From contig JAKGHH010000002.1 of NCBI GenBank assembly GCA_022828595.1, forward strand, positions 41,572,222 through 41,636,221: a DNA stretch of 64,000 nucleotides. Direction: 5' to 3'. This DNA is from Nelumbo lutea. Taxonomy: Eukaryota; Streptophyta; Magnoliopsida; Proteales; Nelumbonaceae. The notes beneath the pieces are model-generated. The model was not told where the DNA came from. It saw only the letters and a list, made by a program, of their open reading frames with translations, and did no database searches. A program made the position numbers and the translations under genes. Of this stretch, positions 35,140 to 47,371 are shown piece by piece; position 1 is the stretch's first letter, and every line of letters begins with the position of its first letter.

Positions 35140-36188
35140 TTAAGAAAATACGTCAGAAAGGAAAAAATTTTAAGAAATTTTTGGATTAACCAAAAGCAGC
35201 CAAAGATAAACACTAGAAGTAAAAATATGGTTAAGTTGTTTTCCTGTCGAATGTAATTTTCCAAAGAAACTAATCATGGTCCTTTACTATTTACTTTTTT
35301 GTGCAAGCAAATACAGCCCGGATCTATTTAGCAATTCAGCTGCGCTATGCTACAAGATAATGAATAAAAAACCTGCAGTTTCTTTTGACTTGCTCTGAAC
35401 CTTCCTAGAATGTACCCTATTCTCCTAAACCATAGAAGCAGTCTATAAATGGAACAGTTCTACATCTTTGGAGCACCGAGGAGACCAACATCTTGATGAT
35501 CGTCATAGGTATCCATGTAATATATTTTTGTAGTAAAAAATAAAGGCCGAAGACAAAATTCATCCAATCAACAAAATTACATGACAGTTGTGACTCTCCT
35601 AAAGTGAATACACACAAAGAACTTGGCTCAAGCAACACACACAAAAGAAAAAAAAAAACAAAAAAGAAAAATCTATGGTGCCAGAAAAATACATATCAAA
35701 AAGGCTTTAACAAATCACATCTCTCCGTGAATTTTGGTGAAAATCCACCTGATTGGTTTCTACTTTTGTGATGCTGATTGATTGGTTAGAAGTTTTTCCG
35801 GTATCATGTCTTTTCAATATATATCATAGTTCAATCCAAAAAAAAAAAAAAGAAAGAAAACTGGAGGCGTTATTAACCATTCCCAGATCAGAACCACAAC
35901 CCTAGGGACCAGAAAATCAACCGAGCCGAAGGCCAACAAAAAACCTAAATCCCAAAAACATTGCCCTGACTGGTTAAAGATCCTCATCGAACAGTGTCTC
36001 CTTGTTCACTCCCTCTCTTCCTCTACCTTTGACATTCTTACCGACATACAAATCCATTAATTTTCTCAAATTTTTGACAAAGGGAACCCACAAAAAATGT
36101 ACCATTGATTACTAATACCAGAAAACAATGTATTAGTGATTACGTACCCATAACCCGTATTAAAGAATGTGTATGGGTTTGCTACTTG
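35140..36188. other. Intergenic stretch, no gene seen
   Basis: No supported coding region, only A-rich runs (35645-35660, 35837-35850). Confidence 0.4.
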
Positions 36189-36312
36189 GGCTCAGTTTGG
36201 TTTGGAAGGAGTACAAATGCAAATATGTACAGTACAAATACATACAAAATAATACAAAATATAAGGTTTTGCACTCTACATATTTGCATTTATACTCCTT
36301 CCAAACCGAGCC
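36189..36312. mobile_element. Tourist-type MITE, GGCTCAG family, copy 2
   Basis: 124 bp, with inverted ends GGCTCAGTTTGGTTTGGAAG and GGCTCGGTTTGGAAGGAGTA. TTA follows at 36313-36315 and TTG precedes, a one-base change of the TSD. Confidence 0.85.
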
Positions 36313-36315
36313 TTA

Positions 36316-38598
36316 GAAGAGAAATCCTCTCAGCTGGTTGGACCAGTTGAACAGTTGGTGCCAACCCATGCATGCATGAACCCATTTATAGACCATTTTA
36401 TATATGGTATATGGAACATATATATATATATATGGGTACACAAGATTTCCAGTATGAAAATGGTTTATAAAAAGGGTAATATAGTCATTAAATTGGAAAA
36501 AGGAAAAATTATTTGGTCCAAACAACAACCGGATACTGCAATCCTGTTGTTACAAGTTGGCTAGGTTTTTTCTATTAAAGAAATAAAAAGTTGAAATTAT
36601 ATTTAATGAGTAAGGAAGAAAAACCAAGAGGAAGAGATAAAGATTTCAAAGCTTTTTGAAAGGAGGGAACCACACATTGACCTCGGTTTCTTAATATAAC
36701 ATCAAATCATTTTCAAATTCAAGGGGGAAGGAAGACGGAGGACCATGCCCGCACCCACAAACGATATAAATATCAAGAGACCTCACTTGCACAAATACTA
36801 ATATCTTAATTGGCAAGTAGACTCATATCTTTCGGAGGAATTAAAAAACAACCAGCTTCTGCTTGTCTTTCTCTAATCCCTAGAATCTCTCCTTTCATGC
36901 TGCATTTCATCATCAGAAAGACCAAACTTATGCCTGTAAAGAGAGCTAGTGAATGTGGTTTTGATAAGAAGATAAGATAGCCATGCTTCAACTAATTAAA
37001 AACTAATCAGACTAAAATTAATGATTCAGTAATGGTTGTAAGTTAATCAATTCCATATCTGGGTTAAGGCTGGTCTCTTAATTAAAACTCCTTCAGGTCA
37101 ACTATTGCATTTTTTTTGGTAGCAAATTAAACACAGAAAGAGAGAGAAGTGCACAGGCCATCCAGAATCCTTTTGACAGTAAAATTAATGTTTCAGTAAT
37201 GGCTGTAAATCAATTGCATAAGGTTAATTACGTATATAGAATTACAAATCTGGTCCATCAATGTGACCCCTCTACATTTCTTTGATTTAATTTTTTGAAA
37301 CAGAGAAACTACAGTACACACCCTCATCAGGATGGTTGACAAAGATGCGCAAAAGTAGTCCCAATAAGTGATATTTTATTACCTCAAGGCTTAAGTAAAA
37401 AGATATGAAAATTCCTTCATGAGACGCTTGTAGAGTTTATTCATTATTTTAATGAAGTGGTCATATTATATTAGTAATATTCAAACCAATTATCCTGTTT
37501 TTTCACCTTAAACAAATAATATCCAATAGGGACTCTACTAAAAGGTGCAGTTGGTGATATCATAAAACCCTAATCCCTCCACTAAGTAATCCACAATGTC
37601 AACCGTTTCTTCTTCTTTTTACCATTCTCCACGGCATCCAAGAAGCCTTATGTAACATAATCCCTGGATGCACAAAAAATACCTACCGATCAATCTAATC
37701 CTCATATAGTTTTCATCTACCAAGAATTTTTCTTATTAACTATCATATAACAAATCTACTCTTTCCTAGTATATATATGTCTAGAAATTTTCTTTCTTCT
37801 TTCTTTTCTCCCCATCTTCATTTTGTTTCTTCTAGTGTTGTTATTTGCACTTTTACCTCCGAATGCAATTTTTAGTTTCAGAAGTTTCCTTCATTCATAA
37901 CATCTGTCATATTTTTTTTATACAACCAAAGTTAACCGTCAATCAGAAGTCAACACGTAGCATGGGGTTTACACCAGCGCCCCACAAATGCCTCACAGTA
38001 TATCCTAGTTGTGTATTTGGAACATCTCCTACTGATAGTTTTGAAAGATGTTCTCAATGCACGTGCATGTAGGGTGTTTATTTATTTATTTTTTTCGCTT
38101 TATAAGGCTACATAACAGAAAGTAGCCCATCCCCTTTCCCTTAACCCCAACCTCTGGTGGCAGCGGGATTTGATCCCAGATCTCTACTCCGACAAGTCAG
38201 AGAATTTGATCTCAGAATGATACCATATACCTCCGAGTGTGGTCTCATACCCTCATCAGACTCAGACAATGCGGGACGGGCGCTCCTTCAAACAAGCTAA
38301 CCTTCCGACATAATTAAGGCAGTTTACCTTGTTATTGCAACAAAGCCAATATCTCTCACTTGGAAGAAAGCATGAGCCTCCTAGTGCAGGCACACTGCCA
38401 GGTAGCCAAATTAAACGTCTGTTGTCTTATGAAATACTATTTTATTTTCATACTATTTTCCCTCAGAACACCTCATCTTGTCAATTAAGAGTTTTGTGGG
38501 AAACCCTTTTTCTCTTATGAAATACTATTTCATACTGAACCATGTTAATTCATGATATTATTTCACATTTATTACTTTTTGTCAGATTTTAAACTTTA
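36316..38598. other. Intergenic stretch, no gene seen
   Basis: No supported gene. A block at about 38075-38320 has a T-rich left edge and GGGATCAAATCCCGCTGCC on the minus strand, which could be a decayed retroposon. The B-box-like spacing is not that of a tRNA-SINE. (AT)n at 36420-36432. Confidence 0.35.
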
Positions 38599-38680
38599 GG
38601 CTATGTTTGGATTATAGAAAATAAGAAACCAAAGTTCAAGAAAGTTCTTAAGAATTTTTGTGAATAAACCAAACAAAGCC
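38599..38680. mobile_element. Short Tourist-type MITE (82 bp)
   Basis: Ends GGCTATGTTTGG and, inverted, GGCTTTGTTTGG. TTA is duplicated on both sides (38596-38598 and 38681-38683). Confidence 0.8.
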
Positions 38681-38770
38681 TTAATGTCATAGTCATTGGT
38701 TGCAAAAAAACAATACAATTGAAGTCATTTCTATCATTTATGACTACAAGGTATCAGATTAGATATTAGG

Positions 38771-38946
38771 CAAGGATTAAAATATCGATATGATATATTC
38801 AATATGAGGCATATTGTATCGCTATCGGTAGGAGTTGATATGAGATACATTATGGTTGGCATTGTTTTGTGCCACTTGTACGTATCAATCCGATATGCCA
38901 TCATATCAGCCAATACAGTCTGATACACACCGACACAACAGCATAT
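38771..38946. repeat. Short relative of the CAAGGATT repeat family
   Basis: Begins CAAGGATTAAAATATCGATA and is rich in GATATGAGATAC and CCGATATG words typical of the terminal parts of the 57007-58080 element. No clear right terminus. A similar end lies at about 62345-62428 (AAGATTTTGATCCTTG). Confidence 0.35.
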
Positions 38947-39239
38947 TGAACCTAAGTTTGACAACAAATGTGATTGAGTGCTTCATTATAAAAAGGGGAC
39001 CTGGCATGATTTAAACTCAAAAGCCCAGGTCGTCTAGTGCCTAAGAGTGCAGGCATCTTAACCCCAAAGCCACCTTCTATTTGATGACAATAAATGAAAT
39101 AAATTAACTTTTTTAATACTAATATTTACTTGCAATCTAAACAAACAATATACACATATGTTCAACAACTCCAACTATAAATTAAAAAGAATAATATTCA
39201 AAATTAATATTTTATAAACCAATGGAATAAATAATTTAT

Positions 39240-39990
39240 CAAACCCATACACACAACCCAGCCTACCCCTGAACTTGACCTTGACCCAACTTGAACCAAA
39301 ACCCAGCCTATCCTTACCTACACCTGAACCCAACCTACCCCTAAACCTGACCCTAACCCAACTTGAACCTGAACCCAGTCTACCCTTGGCCCTAACCCTT
39401 GCCTAAACCTAAACTCAGCTTACACTTGACCCTAACCCAACTTGAACCTGAACCCAACCTACCCCTGAGCTTGACCCATGCCTGGACCTAAACCCAGCCT
39501 ATCCCTAAACCTAACCATGACCCAGCTTGAACTAGAACCCACCCTAACCTTTACCTCTACATGGACTTGAACCTAGACTACCCCTGAACCTGACCCTAAC
39601 CCAACTTGAACCAGAACCTAGCCTACCACTAATCTTTCCTGGACTTGAACCTACCCCATCCCCAAACCTGACCTTGAACCCAACATGAACCGGAAGCCAC
39701 CCTATCCCTAATTTTGACCCCTACCTGGACCTGAACACAGTCTACCCCTAACCTGACCCTAACCCAACTTGAACCAGAACCCACCCTATCCTTGACCCTG
39801 ACACCTACCCGACCTTGACCCCTACATGGACCTAAATATAGCCTACCCCTGAAAATAACCCTGACCCAACTTGAACTAGAATCCATCCTACCATTGACTC
39901 TTCCTGGACCTGAACCCAATTTGAACCAGAATCTAACCCAGACCTAGCTTGAACCAAAACCTAGCCTACCCCTGAACTTGACCCTGAAAT
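39240..39990. repeat. Degenerate hexamer-based array next to the MULE transposase
   Basis: About 750 bp built from 6-bp words such as CCTGAA, CCTGAC, CCTAAC, CCAACT, TGAACC and AGAACC. They are arranged in loose 40-50-bp higher units (CCTACCCCTGAACCTGACCC recurs many times). It begins about 90 bp downstream of the transposase stop on the minus strand. Simple telomere repeats are not present, though CCCTAACCC occurs. Confidence 0.9.
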
Positions 39991-40082
39991 AACTTATATC
40001 AGAATAGAGGACTAATCATGGTAAGAAATAAACAAAATTAAAATAACCATATAATTAAATAATATACCTTCAGCTTCTCACT

Positions 40083-41002
40083 CTACTTAACATGACATGT
40101 TCTCTGATTATGTCCATGTTTGTGGCAATATTGACATGTCATTATCTTGCCTCTCCCACCAAGCCTTATACCTTAAGGAGCCTCCCATTCCTTTGGAATC
40201 CTCTTTTTCTTAAGCCTTCCCCTCTTCTTCCTATGTGTTGGTGGCTCAGGTGCTTCGATAGTGGACTTGGCGTAAAACTTCATCCTTGTCATTGGTTGTA
40301 TGGCATACTAATGTGTCTTCATGAAAGCATCGTTACTATAACAATGTGCCACGTAATTCTTTATGTTTTCCTTTCTATGTAATATGGCACATATGGCATG
40401 AGGACAAGGTATGCTAGTCAAGTCCCACCTTCCGCAGGTGCAGGTCTACTTTACCATGCAAACAATATATTTGTCTACACCTACTTGGACTTCATACCCT
40501 GACCCCCCATTCCAAACCAATCTTAGTTTGGGCACTTTCTTCCTTATATTCCTCTATCATTTCCCATATATTGGTTCCAAACCATCCTTTGAACCTGGAG
40601 GCAAAGCTTTTTCTCTCCACTATCCTTCACATTATCTTCACTCTGATATTCTCCAATATTGAAATAATTACCTTATATCTAAACTCAATGATGCCTCCAT
40701 TGAATGCCTTAGACATATTTTTATCAACATGGCCACACTTTGATAATGTCTAAAAATAAGTCTTTGACCAACCCATAGGATCTACTTTCAACAAATCTTC
40801 TTTAGCACTAGGCTTCAACATCCCTAGCTTCTCCATCTTAATTGAAAGACAACAAGTGTAGTGGTCTTAGCACACATCCAAAATTGTCTTTGCAACTCCC
40901 TAATTTTACATTTCCTCCTCTAGTTTGCAAAAACATGCCTTGCACACTTCTTGTGCTCTAGATGAGGCAGTAGATTTGCAACTACCTTCACCAGTCCTTG
41001 AA
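40083..41002 (-). pseudogene. Mutator-like (MULE) transposase, C-terminal half, decayed
   Basis: On the minus strand a conserved MULE stretch LPHLEHKKCARHVFAN (about 40975-40928) is followed, after several frame changes, by the SWIM zinc finger CGRWDLTSIPCPHAICAILH (40432-40372). Then come a basic KKRGRLKKK segment and a CCHC knuckle TCQYCHKHGHNQRTC (40139-40095), with a stop at 40083. This is the domain order of plant mudrA-type transposases. The catalytic N-terminal region is missing, and stops replace a Trp (near 40923) and others. I see no MULE terminal inverted repeats around it. Confidence 0.87.
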
Positions 41003-41109
41003 AAATTCATAGTCATAACATAAAATTAGCCTTATTACTCCAACATGTATATAATATGATAGGGGGTCAGTTATATACCTTTTTGGCTTCTTGAAGTTTG
41101 TTAGGAGTG

Positions 41110-41745
41110 ATTCATTAGGGATGTACACTATAAAAGGTGGATCCTTGGATAACTATTGCTCTTTCTTCCTTCGTCAATCTCTAGGAGCCAAGGTTGCATG
41201 TGTTTCAGCTCCTCGTCGAGGTTTGACATCCATCCCGATTTTGGGGGCTGAATATACCTATCCATAACTGATTTTATCTGGTCCTATTAACTATTAGAGG
41301 GGGTTCGGATTGGATGGTGCCCCCTTGGTGGGTTCCAAGCATCGTCCAAAGGTTGTTAGTGCTGCTACTAATCGTGTTGGGATTCTAAACGATAGACTCA
41401 ATCACCAGAGACCCAAGGGTTATGGTTATTTTGGAGCGGCTATTCTACTTAATTGTAAGGTTATTGGGGGTTAGGGTTCCAACCTTGTTGCTGAGGTGCT
41501 TTATGGTTGCAAGTCAAAAGGGCAAGGAGGTCGTCAACTTGACGTTGGAAGTTTTCTAATTGTTCCTGTGTGATGGATCAAACCTCTTGAGCTGGTTGTT
41601 GGGGATTTTGTGGTGTTAAGTTATGATGTTGCTCCTTTTCGGCTGTGGAGACCTGCTAACAAAGGGACTAGTTCCAGGAATCCTTGTCGGTGTTGATGCT
41701 TGTCTTCGAAAGCATGATGCTGTGGCTTTTGTTTTTTTCATAGCT
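41110..41745 (-). pseudogene. Gypsy gag fragment (Tat-like)
   Basis: The minus strand carries a gag-like N-terminal segment with EQLENFQRQVDDLLALL and APQQQGWNPNP, broken by stops. It lies immediately downstream of a PBS-like TTGGCATCATTTGTAGGA (about 41740-41758). That site equals the PBS at 10459-10481 apart from transitions. No pol follows, so this is a 3'-truncated remnant. Confidence 0.5.
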
Positions 41746-41759
41746 CCTACAAATGATGC

Positions 41760-42215
41760 CAATCTGTTCTATTTTGAATTCAAGGAATAGATAAATAGGA
41801 GGGATGAGAATGAACTGAGGTGAGTGGATGAACCGAATTGCTTCTGAAGACTTACAAGAAAGTAGAGTCCTAAGGTATGTCTCTAGGGTGAGCTCTCTAA
41901 TGTTTAAATTAGTAGGTAGGTAATGGGTTGCTAGGCTAAGGTTGGAACGCAAGAAAGCAAGAAGGTAAAAGAGGAAGAGGATTGTATTACACATACCTTT
42001 TTTCGATGAAGGCATATATATATATATATATATATAAATGGTTTCGTGCTCATTGAGGCATCCTAATCCTGTAGGGAGAAAACCATCAAGGCTGCCCCGA
42101 GGTTCTCAATAACTTTCATCCTTGTTTAGCGGTACTTCATGCACAGATTAATCAAGCTGGTTGGTTCAATGATCAAACCGGTTTTTATCATCGAAAACTC
42201 TTAGATTTGTTCTAG
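41760..42215 (-). repeat. Partial LTR of the same Gypsy remnant
   Basis: Lies upstream of the PBS-like site on the minus strand and contains a (TA)n TATA region at 42003-42036. No partner LTR or TSD was found, so the right boundary is a guess. It is cut by the hAT-type element that starts at 42228. Confidence 0.35.
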
Positions 42216-42227
42216 GACACATAGTAC

Positions 42228-43350
42228 CATGATTTTCAAACCGGACCGGACCAGAAAAACCGATAACTGGTCAGCCATCTAGGTCCAGTTTTACTAGAAA
42301 CCAGAAATTTGAAAAAAGAACGTTGAAAAGTCAAAAAAAAACCACTGACTCGAGCGGTCAGACTACTAAACCGTTCGACCCGGGCAGTGGTTCGTGGGTT
42401 AATATTTTTATTTTTAATGTTTTAAATAAAAAAAAAAGCAAAAAATAAAATGCCAATTGTATCCCACGATTTTCGAATCCCAATCCCAGTCCCTTATTCA
42501 ATTTAGCCTTTAGGGTTCCCGAGTTCCCTCCTCACCCAGTCACTCCTCAGTCCTCTCAACTCTCAAGTTTCAACCTTCACACCCTACCACCTATGGCAGC
42601 CATCAACTCCGACATCCGACGGCGATTGGCGAACTTGTGGTGGCGAAAAGAGTCACCCAAGCACTTGCAACGGTGGATGGCGAGCGACTTGCAGTGTTGA
42701 CTTGCAATGGTGGACTGCTCGAGCCCACCGGCAGTGAATCCCTGAAGGTATAAATTTTTCTGATTTTTTTTTATTTAATTGATTTTTTGAATTCTTTGGA
42801 CCTGCTAGAATGGTATAATTTGTTGTCATCGAAGAATTTGTTGTCATTAACCCTGTATATATATACATGCTTGTTTAGTAAGCATGAATTAATTTTTCTA
42901 AGATTTTTTTCTTTGGTAGGATTTCTAGAGACAACTTGAGATTGAAAGAAAATGACTCTAAAGGGGTCACTTAATTCCTTAATCCTTATTTTTACTGATT
43001 GATGAGGGAGCTCTTGATTCAACTGAATCAATCAATAAACTGATTAAGAGCTGCCCCTTCACTGTACCTTGATTAATCCTTATTTTTGGAAAATTTTCTA
43101 TATTTTTTTTGTATTTTCTGGATTTTATTATTTTTACTTTTTCATATATTGTTCTTTTTCTTATATTTTTCTGTGTATTTTTTGTATTTTATTTAAATTT
43201 CTATGGTATTTTTATTATATATAAATATTGTTTGTTTTTTATTTATTTAGGATGTCACGGGTCGAACCACTCGACCCGGACGGTTGAACTGCCGAACCAG
43301 AAAACGGTGCATTGACCGGTTCAGTCACTGGTTCGGTTTTAAAAACCATG
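42228..43350. mobile_element. hAT-type non-autonomous element, 1.1 kb
   Basis: Termini CATGATTTTCAAACCGGACC and, inverted, CATGGTTTTTAAAACCGAAC. An exact 8-bp duplication CATAGTAC lies at 42220-42227 and 43351-43358. Both arms are dominated by CGACCCGG/GGTTCGG-type words. The interior has a gene-like less AT-rich part at 42480-42750, including an ATG in ATGGCAGCCATCAACTCCG (42592), and then T-rich DNA. No transposase was detected. Confidence 0.85.
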
Positions 43351-43358
43351 CATAGTAC

Positions 43359-45023
43359 CACCTACAGGCCTCACAGAAAGTTTCCAAAACTTCACCCCAC
43401 ACAAATTTGAGTGAAATGTTTGTTTTAATGTGTTGTGGCTTACCCATATTGAAATTTTACAAATAACAACGAAATTTAAAACAATACATGCAACTAGCCC
43501 AAAAAAGAAAAAAAGGAAAGAAAAGTAACCGATAATTGATAAAATTTTTACACATATATAGGACGCTTAAATTCATGGGGAAGGGAATAACTCAACCAAT
43601 GTTTGAACGAGCAAACAATCCTCTAATCATAAATCTACCCCTGTTACAATTGATTATACACACTCATAATTTTAATTTGGAGCAAGACGAGAAAAAAGGG
43701 TATGACTTTTGAGGTCTAATTCTTAAGTGGGCAGCGTTTGGACAAAATATTGACTCTTGAAATGAAGTTAAAAATAGCAGTTAGTATTGTTACTTAGAGT
43801 CTTCGACAATGCCATCCACCGGTGCCAACTAACCACCAATCGCTTTCTTTCCTTCATTCGGTGCTTCTTTTCTTGATTGAGAGAGACACGGTTCACTATG
43901 ATGATTTATGCTCTGTCAAGATCTGAAAAGGCTGGGGTTAAGTTTCATGTGAGTACATATATATCGACTTTAAGTAAAAGTTGATTTATTATTAATATGA
44001 GCATTGGATTGATTAGAGATTTAGAAGAAGAAATTTGAGAGAGAGAGAAAGAGAGTTTGTGTATCAAACTAGCGGTGTACGGAACTTAACTTGCTAGAAT
44101 ACTAAAGGATCAAAAGCCACCCTTGAAATTAACTTAGCACAATTGCAAATCTGGATAGTTTACTTAACTAATACTAGTTAAGCCCCTTATTATGTCTTGG
44201 AGAACCTCAAACATCTTTTTGTTTTTGTCAGAAAGTTTTGGCTGCCAAATATAGTCGATTATCTGCTAGAAAGGGTGAGTTCAGAATTTTAAGAAAAGAA
44301 AGAAAATTCCCTATAAATAATAGCATGCAATGTAATATATATTATAAGGGAAAAATTATAAAATATGAGGATATATAATAGGCTTTCAAAACAATATGAT
44401 TATATGACGATAGTTAACTAGTATACAAATAAAGGATGTAGTATTTACTTTTTCTTTTCTTCTGTTAAATGTAATATTTACTAGAGAGAAAAAGTATTGA
44501 AGAAGATGAATTATTATATTAGTAATTTGATGGACAAAACTACCCTTGATAAATCAGGACACAATTAATATGTTTCTTGGTTCTCTTTGTCTAAGGTAAT
44601 TAATTAAATATTTGGATAGTATACAAAAAAAGATATATATATATATATATATATGGGCATAAATTGTCACTTGTGCCCAATCTTAAAATTGAATTTCTAG
44701 AAATTAGGCTAGCTAATTAAGGGGTGCTTGCCAACATGAGTATATGCTTTTTTCAGTGAATTTCTGAGATCAGAAATTTTTTTTTTCTGAATAAGCAAAA
44801 GCTGTTTCAACAACATGCGATTTCCAGAGTAAATCTGAAATCACAAAACTTGTTTACTTGTCTTGAGGAATTGTTAACTGGAATGAAAAGTTTAAAAAAA
44901 TAAATAAAAAAAAAAACTTGGAAAGAAATTGAGTGGTCGTACAATATGATTATGTGGTACATATGATCAAATTGATCATTTTGTCTGCTCTATATAAATG
45001 GAATTTTATTTCTTTTTGAAGCC
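43359..45023. other. Intergenic stretch, no gene seen
   Basis: AT-rich, with (GA)n at 44037-44056 and (TA)n at 44634-44655. No supported coding region. Confidence 0.45.
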
Positions 45024-45026
45024 TTA

Positions 45027-45293
45027 GGCTGTGTTTGGTTGTAATGCAAATAAATTTGTATTGATGCAAAACCATGGCAGTGCAAATGATTTGAGTGTAA
45101 ATTCTGACTTATTTTTGTTTCAAATTTTAAATTATTTTATTTGATTACAGTACAAATGAAGTAACTTAAGACATGAAGGAGAATAATGTAAAATCCAAAA
45201 CAAAATTAAACAAGAATTTGCATTTTTTACATTTGCACTCCCATGCATTTGTATACTAGTACAAATAAAATTGCATTGCAACCAAACACAGCC
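45027..45293. mobile_element. Tourist-type MITE (267 bp)
   Basis: Inverted ends GGCTGTGTTTGGTTGTAATG and GGCTGTGTTTGGTTGCAATG, with TTA at 45024-45026 and 45294-45296. AT-rich centre, no coding. Confidence 0.92.
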
Positions 45294-45560
45294 TTAGGTT
45301 CAACATAAATTGAATTTTATTTATTTTTTCGGTAGCCCTTAGGCTCAACATAAATAGAATTTTATCCACAATGGTATATATTGATCCTTTAAATGTGAAA
45401 GAGGATGGAAAAACATGGGACAAATAGGGACTGTCAATTCTTCACCAAACCTTTCATAGTTTTGGATGGGGTGGGTTAATTTTATCAACTACCCTACATT
45501 AACAACATGGGGTTAAAATTAATTTGTTGGTAACAAGTGATTGAACATTATGGACTTTTA

Positions 45561-45689
45561 GGCTGTGTTTGGTTTGAAGGAAAGAATAGGGAAAGGAAGG
45601 AAAAGGTAAAGAAAGCTTTACAAAGTTTGTATAAGTTTTCCTACTTTTTCCTTCCTTTCCTTACTTTTTCCTCTAAACCAAACATAGCC
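45561..45689. mobile_element. Tourist-type MITE, 129-bp family, copy 1
   Basis: Inverted ends GGCTGTGTTTGGTTTGAAGG and GGCTATGTTTGGTTTAGAGG, TTA on both sides (45558-45560 and 45690-45692). The arms are AGGAAAGGAAGG-type purine runs, so the whole element is a long near-palindrome. Same length as 55854-55982. Confidence 0.92.
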
Positions 45690-45692
45690 TTA

Positions 45693-47112
45693 GTGATCAA
45701 GCAATCCAAGAATTTTTATGTAGGGATTTTTTAAGTAGACTTCCACTGTTATTGCCTATCTTTCCAACCAGGATAGAGTACATAGGTTCTAATAGGTCTA
45801 CATTCTCTTTTTCTGCAACTTTTCCGAGTTTCTTTGGCAGATTATCTGCATCCTAAACTTTGACTTGGCTAGCTATATACGATATTAGATATTGCCCACA
45901 TAACTTTTTGCTTTTAAGCAGGTGAACTTTGAATTTGTTAATGGAACAAATATTAAGTAGAAAGAATCTCAGACCTTTCTAGCCAGATGTGAATAAAATA
46001 TCTACAATATATACAACTTCAGAAATAACAAGTTGTCATCAATATGTAATTAATTAAAGATCCAGGCTAGAATGAGGGCACCCTCACGTAAGTGCAACTC
46101 TGGAATAAGGTGCCCTCCCATTTCTGCCATTATTTTTTGGAAATCTGATGTTTTGTCAAACTCTGCCATTTCTGCCATTTATTCACTGTTAGGATATAAC
46201 TTTCAAAGGAAATAAATCTGATTTTTTGTCTAACTATTTTTTTCAGAGTGGGCACTTTCATTGCTATTATGAAGAGGGTATTCCCTTAGTAATTATAGTG
46301 TGTCACTTAAACCAAATTAAAGATGAGAGTTAAGCTCTCCATAAATCCAGATCAACTGCTGACATTTCTTTCAGTATTTGGAGATCCATACAATAGATTG
46401 AAAGAAAAACTTAATTATATATATTGAAATCACTGGACAGGGGCCTCTTCAATAAATCTTCTTTTAGGTTTTCCTTGACCACCCTAGGAATTTTGTGGAT
46501 TGATTGCATGATTCAAAGGTTCAGATTAGAGCAAACAACACCTGTTTATATTAGATTTCAAGTCTAGATAATTTGTTTTAGTTGTTAATGAGCTCATAAC
46601 CATGGGACCATGATTTAATTAATTTGTAGCTAACTTATATTTTGATTTTGTCAAATCATTGATTGCACATCTGTGACCACTGAAAGGGTTAGGTCAGAAT
46701 CAATAAGTTAATTGGTTTAGCTTTGAAGTTTAACGCATACTGAACCGACAATCTCTAGCTAGGAATGCTTCATATTGGTTCATTTTTATTTGCAGGAAAA
46801 GGAGGTTTTCTTGCTGGGGTTGGGGGTCATGGAATGGAAGAACTTGAGTTCATCATCCAATTTTGTACGCACGGATATTGTTTGACCATCCCAAATTCCC
46901 AAGAGACAATTCTGTTACTCGTACATCATCGCATAATTGGAGATAGTATAATTTTTGACTTATGTGATTTACATCAGCAACAACTACTACTGCTGACTGC
47001 ATGCTTAGTAATTGTGTGTGGTCGGTGTATATGTTATGTTAGTTTGTTCTTTCCCCAAATGCTCCAATTTTCTAGTGAGAAGTTAAGCGTACAATTGATC
47101 TATAATACTTTA
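45693..47112. other. Intergenic stretch, no gene seen
   Basis: No supported coding region. An open frame from 46765 has no family resemblance and runs into a MITE. Confidence 0.45.
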
Positions 47113-47240
47113 AACCTTAGTTTGGGAAGAGTGCAAATTAAATACAAAGTTTAGTAAATACCGTATATAACGTTTTGCATTATACATATTAATTTGTATT
47201 TATATTTGTATTTGTATTTGCACTCTTCCCAAATTGAGCC
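47113..47240. mobile_element. Tourist-type MITE, GGCTCAG family, copy 3
   Basis: Left arm CCTTAGTTTGGGAAGAGTGC; right arm, inverted, GGCTCAATTTGGGAAGAGTG. It is more diverged than its neighbour. Nine bases separate it from copy 4. Confidence 0.78.
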
Positions 47241-47249
47241 CAACATTTA

Positions 47250-47368
47250 GGCTCAGTTTGGAAGGAGTACAAATACAAATATGTAGAGTGCAAAACCTTA
47301 TATTTTATATTATTTTGTATGTATTTGCACTATATATATTTATATTTGTACTCCTTCCAAACTGAGCC
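47250..47368. mobile_element. Tourist-type MITE, GGCTCAG family, copy 4
   Basis: 119 bp with almost perfect inverted ends GGCTCAGTTTGGAAGGAGTA. TTA at 47247-47249 and 47369-47371. The cleanest copy of the family in the window. Confidence 0.92.
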
Positions 47369-47371
47369 TTA

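Noticed and set aside
38075..38320. Candidate SINE with T-rich left edge and B-box-like motif
   Set aside because: A-to-B box distance is wrong for a tRNA promoter and flanking duplications are not found.
39003..39085. tRNA-like stretch on the minus strand (TGGCTTTGGGG and GAGTTTAAATCA)
   Set aside because: The acceptor and T-arm do not pair well, so neither a tRNA gene nor a SINE can be supported by eye.
39240..39990. Interstitial telomere repeat
   Set aside because: Perfect CCCTAAA tandem units are absent. The array mixes several different hexamers and higher units.
40092..40753. Plus-strand open frames of 60-96 codons
   Set aside because: They lie opposite the MULE SWIM finger and zinc knuckle, whose Cys/His pattern on the minus strand is convincing.
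46765..47154. 129-codon plus-strand frame with Met start
   Set aside because: No family resemblance, hydrophobic low-complexity content, runs into a MITE and has no clear promoter or splice context.
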